Below the pieces are notes generated by a model. That model saw only the letters and a list, made by a program, of their open reading frames with translations, did not search any database and was not told the DNA's origin. A stretch of DNA of 64,000 nt, from NCBI RefSeq assembly GCF_046592965.1, contig NZ_JBISBV010000002.1:434001-498000 (forward strand), in the 5' to 3' direction. The position numbers and the translations under genes are program-made. Numbering within the stretch: the stretch's first letter is position 1; the number at the start of each line of letters is the position of its first letter. Below, piece by piece: positions 25,814 through 32,908 of the stretch. Source of the stretch: Marivita sp046592965 (GTDB lineage: Bacteria; Pseudomonadota; Alphaproteobacteria; Rhodobacterales; Rhodobacteraceae).

Positions 25814-26343
25814 CAATCCAACACCCCGAGCAAGGGTTTGATAAGGTCTGATGCGGGGAGGACAACGCGGGCAATGGTCGGACCGTCGCGCAGGTCAACG
25901 GCGCGGCTTGCGCGGGACGCGGTTTCACCTTCACCCGCTGGGGCGATGAAGCTTGAAATTCTGCGCTCACCTTCGAAGATGCGGATTACCAGAATGAGGT
26001 TCCAATCTTCACCTGCGCGCGCGGCGTTGACCAAACACTTCAACCCACTGGGAATGACGCGATCCTCTGCCCAATCAGGAAGTTTCCGTAAAGCGGGCGG
26101 TTGGTTCAGGGTCTCATTGGCTGCGCCCATTTCGGTTGTTGTCAGGGGAATGTCACCCATAGCGAGCAAAAGGCGGGCGCGTAGCAGTTCGAGTGGGTCA
26201 TATCCAACCGGACTCTTGACCCTGCGCCCTGGGGTTCCACTCATCAGTTGTTTCACCAACGGGTTGCGCAACCGGATCAAGGTCGACTCGGGGTCGCGGT
26301 TTTCCAGTTCGGCGAGATGTTGTGCAATTTCAGACAGACGCAT
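25813..26343 (-). CDS. Protein of unknown function heading the capsid operon
   Basis: 176 residues with AAGGAG 7 bases before the ATG. The N-terminal third (MRLSEIAQHLAELENRD, then RLRNPLVKQLM and YDPLELLRARLLLAMGDI) has the helical, basic character of a small winged-helix DNA-binding region. The C-terminal part is beta-rich (LILVIRIFEGERRISSFIAP). It is the first gene after the divergent control region, so a regulator or an accessory head protein are both possible. I do not recognise the family. Confidence 0.6.
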   Translation of the reverse strand: MRLSEIAQHLAELENRDPESTLIRLRNPLVKQLMSGTPGRRVKSPVGYDPLELLRARLLLAMGDIPLTTTEMGAANETLNQPPALRKLPDWAEDRVIPSGLKCLVNAARAGEDWNLILVIRIFEGERRISSFIAPAGEGETASRASRAVDLRDGPTIARVVLPASDLIKPLLGVLD

Positions 26344-26558
26344 GGCGGGACTCCTTTTCTAACTGGGGCGTAGCTCTCTCTCAACGAACTTGCAAGATAA
26401 TCTTATCTCTTGACCTATTGAGCAATGCGAGTCATCTCAGGGCAGCGGCTGGGGAGTCGCGCCGCTTAAAGGACAAAGCGGCAAACCAGAGTGGAAATGG
26501 GGCGTGGGTCGGGAGTCTCACGCCCCATTTTCGTAAGGGACTAAGGAGATGAATCTAT
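26344..26558. promoter_or_regulatory. Divergent control region of the element, with palindrome and tandem hairpins
   Basis: Separates the capsid operon (minus) from the replication/packaging operon (plus). It holds a 6+2+6 palindrome AGATAATCTTATCT (26395-26408), a hairpin with a 7-base stem (26461-26482) and a second hairpin with a 12-base stem (26495-26506 with 26519-26530) followed by TTTTCG, terminator-like, about 30 bases before the first plus-strand gene. No clear -35/-10 pair could be fixed. Confidence 0.5.
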
Positions 26559-26915
26559 ATGCGACCCGAAACGAAAGCACTCGCCGCGAGATTTGCCCTA
26601 CTTTCCCCACGCGATCAATTGGCATGGGTCAAACAGCAATTGGTCGAGGCATACTCAGGCCACCCGCCTAATTCACTCGAAGCCATACAAAAGGCAATCC
26701 GGGGCAGTGGGCGAATCGCTGCACTGGGTCACGCAGTTGGGGCATTCGGAAAAAACGATCATACAAGCCCTGTTCAGTTCATCAAATATCTTGAAAACCG
26801 GGTGCGAGAAACAGAAATCCCCGACACTAATAAAAGCGCCGGGGGTTCTAACGAAGAAGCGATGATCCAATCACCAAAGAATCACCAACATGATACCCCC
26901 AATCACAAAGGATAA
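26559..26915 (+). CDS. Protein of unknown function, first gene of the replication operon
   Basis: 118 residues with AAGGAG 10 bases before the ATG. The N-terminal half is helical (ALAARFALLSPRDQLAWVKQ); the C-terminal 35 residues are polar and probably disordered. No recognised domain. It ends 4 bases before the proposed GTG start of the primase. Its place corresponds to the small regulators or replication accessory proteins of satellite elements, but nothing in the sequence proves that. Confidence 0.55.
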   Translation: MRPETKALAARFALLSPRDQLAWVKQQLVEAYSGHPPNSLEAIQKAIRGSGRIAALGHAVGAFGKNDHTSPVQFIKYLENRVRETEIPDTNKSAGGSNEEAMIQSPKNHQHDTPNHKG

Positions 26916-26919
26916 GCAC

Positions 26920-27723
26920 GTGACTGAAATTAGCCTGCCTGAAGCAGAGAGTAAAGCGCCGGATTTGGCTGAATTGCACAAAATCGGCGTCGCAATGCAC
27001 CTTTTGAAACCAGCGTCCAAGGAACCTTTTCGTAAAGGCTGGTGTGAAAAGCCCGATACGCTGGAAAAGCTGCAAAGCGGTATCGTCAGTGGTCACAATA
27101 CTGCCCTGCAAATGGGCAAGGCTTCAAAGACAGAATACGGGTATCTCCACGCATTAGACGCTGATTTGCGCGATGGATCAAAACGCGCCGATCTGATAAA
27201 GGCATTGGACGCGGCACTACCCGAATCGGATCGTGCCTATGTGGTCGAAACGGGCAGCGGCACAGGGCAGCATTACTTCTTTTTTGCACCTGAGCCGTTG
27301 CCCTCTCACACCATCGCCAAAGGTGACGGTTGGGAATTGGCCCTCAAAGGCACCGGCACCTATGTTGTTGCACCCGGCAGCATTCATCCAAGCGGCAAGC
27401 GATACGAATGGGCCAAAGGGAAGCGACTCGTTCCCGCAACCCTGGACCTTGTGCCACCGCCGAAAGTGGCCCTTGGCCCGCTGCGCAAGGCCGACCCGAA
27501 ACCGCAAGCCGAACCGGCTGAACCCATTGAATCAACTGAATTGAAAGCCGCACTGGAACAGTTGGACCCATCCAAGCAGGATTATGACTCTTGGCGCACC
27601 ATCGGAATGGCGCTGAATTACGAAAGCGGCGCGGCTTCTTGGGCTTCAACCTGTTCAATCAATGGTCGCAACGCGATTCGCGCACCAAGGATGAAGGGGG
27701 TTATCCGGGCGAAAGTGATCTGA
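26920..27723 (+). CDS. Primase-polymerase, N-terminal part (frame broken at about 27643)
   Basis: Archaeo-eukaryotic type primase-polymerase domain: GVAMHLLKPASKEPFRKGW, the DxD catalytic motif in LHALDADLRD, and the second motif ETGSGTGQHYFFF. A PriCT-2-like region begins near KQDYDSWRTIGMALNYESG and is then cut off: the reading frame continues only as 26 unrelated residues, while the expected PriCT-2 continuation lies in the frame one base back. The proposed start is GTG at 26920, with AAGGA 7 bases upstream; the ATG at 26890 lacks a ribosome site. It would synthesise primers for element replication if the frame were restored. Confidence 0.8.
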   Translation: MTEISLPEAESKAPDLAELHKIGVAMHLLKPASKEPFRKGWCEKPDTLEKLQSGIVSGHNTALQMGKASKTEYGYLHALDADLRDGSKRADLIKALDAALPESDRAYVVETGSGTGQHYFFFAPEPLPSHTIAKGDGWELALKGTGTYVVAPGSIHPSGKRYEWAKGKRLVPATLDLVPPPKVALGPLRKADPKPQAEPAEPIESTELKAALEQLDPSKQDYDSWRTIGMALNYESGAASWASTCSINGRNAIRAPRMKGVIRAKVI

Positions 27724-29060
27724 AAAGCAAGTGGCGCAGCTTCGGGAAACGCGGCAACGGCGCTGCGATCACCGGGGCAACGCTCCTGCATATCGTGCGG
27801 GAATCTCAGAAGGCCGAAATGATTCAGGAGTGGGTCGAAAATCTGGACGATCCGGACGACATTGACCTGCTAAGCGATCCACCCGATTCAATCGAATTGG
27901 ACGTATCCCTTGCCGCCGATCTGGACGCCCTGAGCAAAGCCGGAGATCCGCCCGCAACCGAATTGCGCTTTATATTCCCTGACCAATGCGCCAGTGCGCC
28001 GAAGCGCGGCTATATTATCAAGGGACTCATTGCACCGCGCGACGTGGCGGCGATTGTCGGCGCTCCCGGTTGCGGCAAGTCCACACTGGCCCCGCTGCTA
28101 GGCTACATGGTCGCTCAGGGACGCGAGGCGTTCGGCAAGCGCACAAAGCAAGGTGGCGTGTTCTATGTGGCCGCTGAGGATGAGACGGGCCTACAGATGC
28201 GCGTTGCGGCGCTGCGCGAGGACCAAGGCGAGGCACCTGATTTTGCCGTGGTCGCGGGCGTGTCAAACCTTCTCATCAAAGACTCGCCAGACTTCAAGGC
28301 GCTGCGCGATGCGGTCAAGGAACAGCGCCCGTCGCTGGTCTTCATAGACACGCTGGCCATGGCGTTCCCCGGCTTGGAAGAAAACGACGCCGCTGCAATG
28401 GGGCGCGTTGTGGCCGTGGCCCGTGCACTGACCAAGTGGGGCGCGGCGGTTGTGTTGATCCACCACGACACAAAGTCAGGTGACGGGTTGCCCCGTGGCC
28501 ATAGCGTTTTGAATGGTGCATTGGACGTGGCCATTGCGTTGCAGCGCGACGGCAATACCGTGACGGGCAAGCTCTCGAAGAACCGGAACGGACCATGCGA
28601 CCAGCAACTGCAGTTCCAGATCGAAGGCGCATATCTCGGAGAGGATGAAGACGGCGATGATATAACCGCCGCATTGTGCCGCCCCGTGATGGACGATTTT
28701 GCCGAAAGTGAAATTCGTAACCCGAAAGAGCGGGCATTCATGCTTACGCTGTATTCAATCCTAGAACGCGAGGGCGGGGAAAGTGTCTGCGAAAAGGCGC
28801 TGCGAGTTGAACTGGATCAATCGAAGGCTTTGTCGCGAACCCCGACTGAGGCCGCGCAGAAACGGGACTTCGAACGGACCAGAAAATCACTCTTGCGACA
28901 ATTGTTTTTGTCGCGAAATGACAATGAAAGAACGCTTAACCCATTGTATCCATTAGATATGTGTTTCCCTGAACTATCCCGCGACAATAGCGACAACACC
29001 GCGACAAGTGGAAATGTCACCACTGAGCGGTCGAGCGACGACAGCGACACACCCCTTTAG
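27591..29060 (+). CDS. Replicative helicase (RepA/AAA) part of the same primase-helicase gene
   Basis: Carries the rest of PriCT-2 (GFNLFNQWSQRDSRTKDEGG, then KSKWRSFG) and a RepA/DnaB-like hexameric helicase domain: Walker A VGAPGCGKSTLAPLLG, Walker B SLVFIDTLAMAFPG, and VVLIHHDTKSGDGLPRGHS. True coding from this gene probably begins at the frame junction near 27643; the nominal TTG at 27591 overlaps the first part. Joined by one extra G in the TGGG run at 27640-27643, the two parts give one protein of about 713 residues, typical of satellite primase-helicases. The 3' end is full of GCGACA repeats. Confidence 0.8.
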   Translation: MAHHRNGAELRKRRGFLGFNLFNQWSQRDSRTKDEGGYPGESDLKSKWRSFGKRGNGAAITGATLLHIVRESQKAEMIQEWVENLDDPDDIDLLSDPPDSIELDVSLAADLDALSKAGDPPATELRFIFPDQCASAPKRGYIIKGLIAPRDVAAIVGAPGCGKSTLAPLLGYMVAQGREAFGKRTKQGGVFYVAAEDETGLQMRVAALREDQGEAPDFAVVAGVSNLLIKDSPDFKALRDAVKEQRPSLVFIDTLAMAFPGLEENDAAAMGRVVAVARALTKWGAAVVLIHHDTKSGDGLPRGHSVLNGALDVAIALQRDGNTVTGKLSKNRNGPCDQQLQFQIEGAYLGEDEDGDDITAALCRPVMDDFAESEIRNPKERAFMLTLYSILEREGGESVCEKALRVELDQSKALSRTPTEAAQKRDFERTRKSLLRQLFLSRNDNERTLNPLYPLDMCFPELSRDNSDNTATSGNVTTERSSDDSDTPL

Positions 29061-29091
29061 GGGTGTCGCGCTTGTCGCTGTGTTTTGTCGC
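28895..29091. repeat. GCGACA iteron-like array, candidate replication origin
   Basis: GCGACA at 28895, 28981, 28990, 29001 and 29044 (GCGACG at 29035), and its complement TGTCGC at 28909, 29064, 29073 and 29086. It spans the end of the helicase gene and the start of the gap after it. The nested inverted copies also fold into a hairpin around the stop codon (29041-29081, inner stem ACACCCC/GGGGTGT), followed by GTTTTG, so part of it may act as a terminator. Confidence 0.5.
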
Positions 29092-29112
29092 ATGAAGAAT
29101 AGAAAGAAGAAA

Positions 29113-29210
29113 GATGCAACCTGCTCAATCGCAACACCGATGCAACTGGTTCAATCGCAATGCAGAATTGAACACATGCAACTCGAAACTGGAATTGAAA
29201 CGCGGTTGCA
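29113..29210 (+). repeat. GATGCAAC direct repeats before the small terminase gene
   Basis: Two 22-base imperfect repeats (29113-29134 and 29139-29160; GATGCAAC then TCAATCGCAA), period 26. A partial third ATGCAAC lies at about 29176 and an inverted GGTTGCAT at about 29203. Position directly upstream of terS is where lambda-type phages have cos/TerS-binding sites; an origin role is the alternative. No gene is supported in 29061-29310. Confidence 0.45.
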
Positions 29211-29310
29211 TACGATCAATCCCAATGGGTCCTTCCGGTGGGGGCCACATGCGGGGACGCAGAACCCCGAAAAAACGCTCCCTACAATCAAAATTGAATA
29301 GGATTAACCC

Positions 29311-29853
29311 ATGTCTGAGGCTTATTATATTGACCTGCTAGGGCCTTCCTCTGCCGAAGCGCACCCCAACCCCCAAAAAGATGTGGACCTGCCCTCAGCG
29401 GTCCACGAGTCGACGCTGGCAGCATTTCTGGGCATTAGCCGGACACGAATTGTTCAATTAGTAGGTGATGGTATTCTGCACCGATCTGGGCGCGCACAAT
29501 TCCCATTGAAAAAATCGGTTCAAGCGTATTGCGAGAAACTACGCGACAGTGCTTCACCAATGGGTCGGGGCCGTTCCACATCATCCAATCCAGAATTGAA
29601 TGCCGAAAAGCTGCGACTCGCAAAGGAGCAAGCTGACAAAATTGAATTGCGGAACGCCGCCGCCCGAGGCGAGTTGGTCAAGAGTGGCCAAGTCGAACGG
29701 GAATGGGCTTCTGTGCTGCGCGATGTGCGGGCCGCGATGCTGGCCGTTCCGTCCCGTTGCGGCGCGACCCTGCCACATTTGACCGCCCATGATATTCAGA
29801 CAATTGAAGTCGAAATAAAAAACGCCTTGGAAGGTCTGGCCGATGGGGATTGA
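29311..29853 (+). CDS. Terminase small subunit (Nu1-like)
   Basis: 180 residues, AGGA upstream. The N-terminal winged helix (VHESTLAAFLGISRTRIVQL then VGDGILHRSGRAQFPLKKS) recognises DNA. A coiled segment with LNAEKLRLAKEQADKIELRN and the C-terminal RDVRAAMLAVPSRCG match phage DNA-packaging proteins of the Nu1 type. It would select element DNA for packaging. It overlaps the large subunit by 11 bases. Confidence 0.85.
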   Translation: MSEAYYIDLLGPSSAEAHPNPQKDVDLPSAVHESTLAAFLGISRTRIVQLVGDGILHRSGRAQFPLKKSVQAYCEKLRDSASPMGRGRSTSSNPELNAEKLRLAKEQADKIELRNAAARGELVKSGQVEREWASVLRDVRAAMLAVPSRCGATLPHLTAHDIQTIEVEIKNALEGLADGD

Positions 29854-31600
29854 ATTGATAAGGCGCAACGCGCTGCAAGCCTTGCGCCCACCCCCTGCCA
29901 CCCCACTGGCGGATTGGATCGAAGGCAACATCTACCTGCCCCAAACAGCATCGGCCACACCCGGCAAGATGCGTCTCTGGGCCTACCAACGCGGCATCTG
30001 TGAGGCCATAGATGCACCTGAGATTGAAAGGGTTTCGATCCTGAAATCTGCCCGCGTGGGCCAGACCCAGCTTATGTCGGGCGTGATCGCAAGCTACTGT
30101 GCAAACAGCCCCTGCAATATCTTGGCCGTGCAACCCACGTCAGACGATGCTCGCGATTATTCGGTTGATCTCGAGTCGCTGTTCGAAGCATCCCCCGCGT
30201 TGCGCGGCATCCTATCCGATGAAGCCGACGCCACAGGCCGATCAACTATGATGAGCCGCAAGTTTGCAGGCGGTAGCCTCAAATTCCTTGCCGCCAAAAG
30301 CCCGCGCAATCTGCGACGCCACACCGCAAAGGTGCTGATCCTTGACGAAATAGATGGCTATGAAATTTCACAAGAGGGGGACCCTATCGCTTTGGCAGAG
30401 ATGCGGACCATGACGTTCCGTGATCGCAAGATCATCGCGGGATCAACACCGGTGTTCGACTTTGGACCTGCAACACGCCTCTATGAAAAATCGGATAAAC
30501 GAATTTATGAAGTGTCTTGCCCGTCATGCGGTGATTTTTCCGAAGTGAAATGGGCCGATATTCGATGGGGTGACGGCGGCCCAGAGACAGCGCACTGGGT
30601 TTGCCCGTCCAACGGTTGCGTTGTCGAGGAACGGCACAAGGCGGCGATGATCGCAGAAGGCCGCTGGCGGGCCACAGCGCCCGATGTGAAGGGCCATGCC
30701 GGGTTCAAGATCAACGCGCTTGTCAGCCCCCATCACAATGCCCGGTGGTCAAAGCTGGTTTCGGAATTCCTAGAGGCGAAGAAATCGCCCGAGACGCTGC
30801 AAACCTTCACCAACCTTGTCTTGGGCGAACCGTGGAAGACTGAGGGAAGCGACCTTGATGAAAACGCGCTGTTCAACACCCGTGAACCATTCGGCATAGA
30901 CGCCTTGCCCGAGGACGTGCTGTTGCTGACACTCGGAGTCGATTGTCAGGATGATCGGCTAGAGGTCGTGTTGATGGGCCACGCGCGCAGCGATCTGTTC
31001 ATTCTGGACCATCGCGTTTTGTGGGGCGCGATTGATGGGGAAGCGATCTGGGAGGATTTGGACGCGCTGTTGCGCACCCGCTGGGATCATCCCAAGGGCG
31101 GCACAATCGGTATCGACGCCTGCGCTATCGACAGTGGTGATGGGGGTCACACTGACCTCGTTCATGGGTTCAGCCGCCCAAGGTTCGGGCGTCGCGTTGT
31201 CAGCATTAAAGGGGTCGCGGGATTCAGCCGCGCGTTTCTGCAAAAGTCGGGATCGAAGGGCGCGCCGCTTTGGCTGGTCGGTAGCGATGCCGTGAAGGCG
31301 CAACTGTTCAACCGATTGGAACGCGGCGAGGGGGTCAGGTTCGCCCAAGCCCTTGAACCGGTGTTCTTTGAACAGTTGACCTCTGAGCGCCGCGTGGTGC
31401 GTTATTCCCACGGCAAGCCGGTGGCCCGGTTCGAGCGGATCAAAGGCAAGCGGGCCGAAACCTTGGACGCGACGGTTTACGCGTGGGCCGCACGGTCATT
31501 GGTCGGCATGAACCTAGATCGGCGTGAAGACGAATTGGCGTCGCGGGCCGCGCCGAAAAAGGCGGCAACCGTGGTCAGGTCGAAGTGGTTGAGCGGCTGA
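29843..31600 (+). CDS. Terminase large subunit (lambda gpA family)
   Basis: 585 residues. The ATPase domain has the gpA-type Walker A ILKSARVGQTQLM near residue 67, and Walker B KVLILDEIDGYE near residue 167. A zinc-ribbon-like CPSCG and CPSNGC pair lies near residues 228-255. The C-terminal nuclease domain has LTLGVDCQDDRLEV, GIDACAIDSGDGG and ETLDATVYAWAA with the acidic metal ligands. It pumps DNA into proheads and cuts it, usually at cos sites. With TerS it forms a complete packaging motor; the portal is encoded 4 kb away on the other strand. Confidence 0.92.
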   Translation: MGIELIRRNALQALRPPPATPLADWIEGNIYLPQTASATPGKMRLWAYQRGICEAIDAPEIERVSILKSARVGQTQLMSGVIASYCANSPCNILAVQPTSDDARDYSVDLESLFEASPALRGILSDEADATGRSTMMSRKFAGGSLKFLAAKSPRNLRRHTAKVLILDEIDGYEISQEGDPIALAEMRTMTFRDRKIIAGSTPVFDFGPATRLYEKSDKRIYEVSCPSCGDFSEVKWADIRWGDGGPETAHWVCPSNGCVVEERHKAAMIAEGRWRATAPDVKGHAGFKINALVSPHHNARWSKLVSEFLEAKKSPETLQTFTNLVLGEPWKTEGSDLDENALFNTREPFGIDALPEDVLLLTLGVDCQDDRLEVVLMGHARSDLFILDHRVLWGAIDGEAIWEDLDALLRTRWDHPKGGTIGIDACAIDSGDGGHTDLVHGFSRPRFGRRVVSIKGVAGFSRAFLQKSGSKGAPLWLVGSDAVKAQLFNRLERGEGVRFAQALEPVFFEQLTSERRVVRYSHGKPVARFERIKGKRAETLDATVYAWAARSLVGMNLDRREDELASRAAPKKAATVVRSKWLSG

Positions 31601-31919
31601 GGATTGATCCTGTTCAACTCAATTCACGGATTCATAACACCATGTTTTTGCCCGATTGATTCGGCGTCCAAGTAACCAAAAGAGCAACAATTTTGCCAAA
31701 GCCGTTGGAATGTAAGCGAAAAACTAACCCTGAGCCCCACCATCCCGAGTTTTTCCATCGAACCCTTTCTCGCGACGACAGCGCACGCAAATTGCGGCTC
31801 TCGGTACGTTCTGCCGAACTTATTTGCGGTTGGTCTTGGCTTTGGCGCGTTGGTTGCTAGGTTTAGGATCCGTGAGGACACGACCAATCTGTTTGCGGCC
31901 TGTATGGAGATATTTGATC
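31601..31919. other. Non-coding junction between the element and the yeh operon
   Basis: No gene that I can support. It is A+T-rich up to about 31700, contains AAGTAAC at 31670 like the repeats at the integrase end, and CCCTGAGCC at 31728-31736, shared with the 3' end of tRNA-Ser. A possible promoter for yehZ is TTGGCT-N16-TAGGTT (31836-31863). Confidence 0.5.
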
Positions 31920-32834
31920 ATGAAACCAAAAAGTACCTTAGCTGCGATTGCCGTCGGTGTCGCTGGCACGATGGCGTCAGTTGCGGCGGCCGATATCACC
32001 GTATCTTCCAAGATCGATACCGAAGGGGGGCTTTTGGGCAACGTCATTGCCTTGGCTCTCGAGGACGCCGGGCTTCCGGTTGAGCGGCGCTTGCAGCTCG
32101 GCGGGACACAGGTTGTGCGCGAGGCGCTGCTGTCGGATCAGATTGATATCTATCCCGAATACACCGGTAACGCGGCGTTCTTCTTCAACGAGGCCGATAG
32201 CGATGTCTGGAAAGACGCAGACGCTGCGCAAGCGCGCGCGGCCGAGCTCGACAGCGCGGAGAACGATATCGTCTGGCTCGAGTCTGCACCGGCAAACAAC
32301 ACGTGGGCCATTGCGGTGACCGGACCGGTGGCTGAAGAAAACGCGCTGGTGAGCATGTCCGACTTCGGGTCATGGGTCGCCGGTGGGGGTGAGGTCAAGC
32401 TTGCGGCGTCGACCGAATTCGTCTCGTCACCGTCAGTGCTGCCCGCGATGCAGGACGCCTACGGGTTCTCGCTTTCGCCGGATCAGACGGTGATCCTGTC
32501 GGGTGGCGACACCGCCGCCACGATCCAGGCGGCGGCGCGGGGCACGTCGGGTGTCAATGCGGCGATGGTCTATGGAACCGACGGCGGGGTCGGGGCGACC
32601 GGGCTCGTGGTGATGCAGGACGACAAGGGCGTGCAGCCGGTTTATGAGCCTGCGCCAATCGTGCGTGCGGACGTGTTGAAGGAATATCCTGCGATCCCGG
32701 ACGTCCTGAACCCGATCTTTTCCGATCTGGACATGGCGACCTTGCAGAAACTCAACGGGCGGATTCAAGTTGGTGGTGAACCTGCCGAGGCAGTTGCGCG
32801 CGATTACCTGACTCAAATCGGGGTTCTAGACTAA
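31920..32834 (+). CDS. yehZ: Osmoprotectant ABC transporter substrate-binding protein (YehZ/OsmF)
   Basis: 304 residues, matching the 305 of E. coli YehZ. The signal peptide ends at SVAAADI. The OpuAC/QAT-type binding domain has ITVSSKIDTEGGLLGNVIAL, IDIYPEYTGNAAFFF and ESAPANNTWAIAV. It binds compatible solutes such as betaines in the periplasm. Start chosen at MKPKSTLAAI with GGAGA upstream; the longer open frame lacks a signal peptide. It is the first gene of an operon in the same order as yehZYXW. Confidence 0.9.
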   Translation: MKPKSTLAAIAVGVAGTMASVAAADITVSSKIDTEGGLLGNVIALALEDAGLPVERRLQLGGTQVVREALLSDQIDIYPEYTGNAAFFFNEADSDVWKDADAAQARAAELDSAENDIVWLESAPANNTWAIAVTGPVAEENALVSMSDFGSWVAGGGEVKLAASTEFVSSPSVLPAMQDAYGFSLSPDQTVILSGGDTAATIQAAARGTSGVNAAMVYGTDGGVGATGLVVMQDDKGVQPVYEPAPIVRADVLKEYPAIPDVLNPIFSDLDMATLQKLNGRIQVGGEPAEAVARDYLTQIGVLD

Positions 32835-32908
32835 TCGCGAGTTCGGAATCTTTAAGCAGGTCCGGTGCGGCGGTCTCCGCACCGGGAGTTCTGTTCGGCA
32901 TCCTCGGG

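Larger units (their letters stand above)
20116..31742. mobile_element. Integrated satellite-like element with capsid and packaging genes but no tail (cf-PICI-like)
   Basis: Bounded on the left by tRNA-Ser(TGA) and an adjacent tyrosine integrase. On the right it ends somewhere between the terminase stop (31600) and the yehZ operon (31920); the right end given is a weak attR candidate. It contains replication (primase-polymerase/helicase), packaging (TerS, TerL), portal, protease-capsid fusion, gpW-like and DUF2190 genes. No tail tube, sheath, tape measure, baseplate, fibre, holin or endolysin genes are present. This content matches capsid-forming phage-inducible chromosomal islands rather than a full prophage. 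Boundaries on the right are not certain. Confidence 0.75.

Noticed and set aside
27600..27680. Programmed ribosomal frameshift in the primase-helicase
   Set aside because: No slippery heptamer or clear downstream pseudoknot at the junction; a one-base deletion in a G run explains it more simply.
29008..29341. Short plus-strand open frames over the repeat region before terS
   Set aside because: Their translations follow the repeats; no ribosome sites, and the stretch is better explained as binding sites.
22152..31600. Gene transfer agent cluster of Rhodobacterales
   Set aside because: Those clusters carry a full tail module, lack an integrase and primase, and are not inserted in a tRNA; the gene order and families here differ.
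20116..31742. Complete temperate prophage
   Set aside because: No tail, lysis, repressor or late-control genes, and only about 11.5 kb; head and packaging genes alone do not make a phage.
31624..31887. 87-codon minus-strand open frame in the gap after terL
   Set aside because: No ribosome site or similarity; the region is better read as the element junction.
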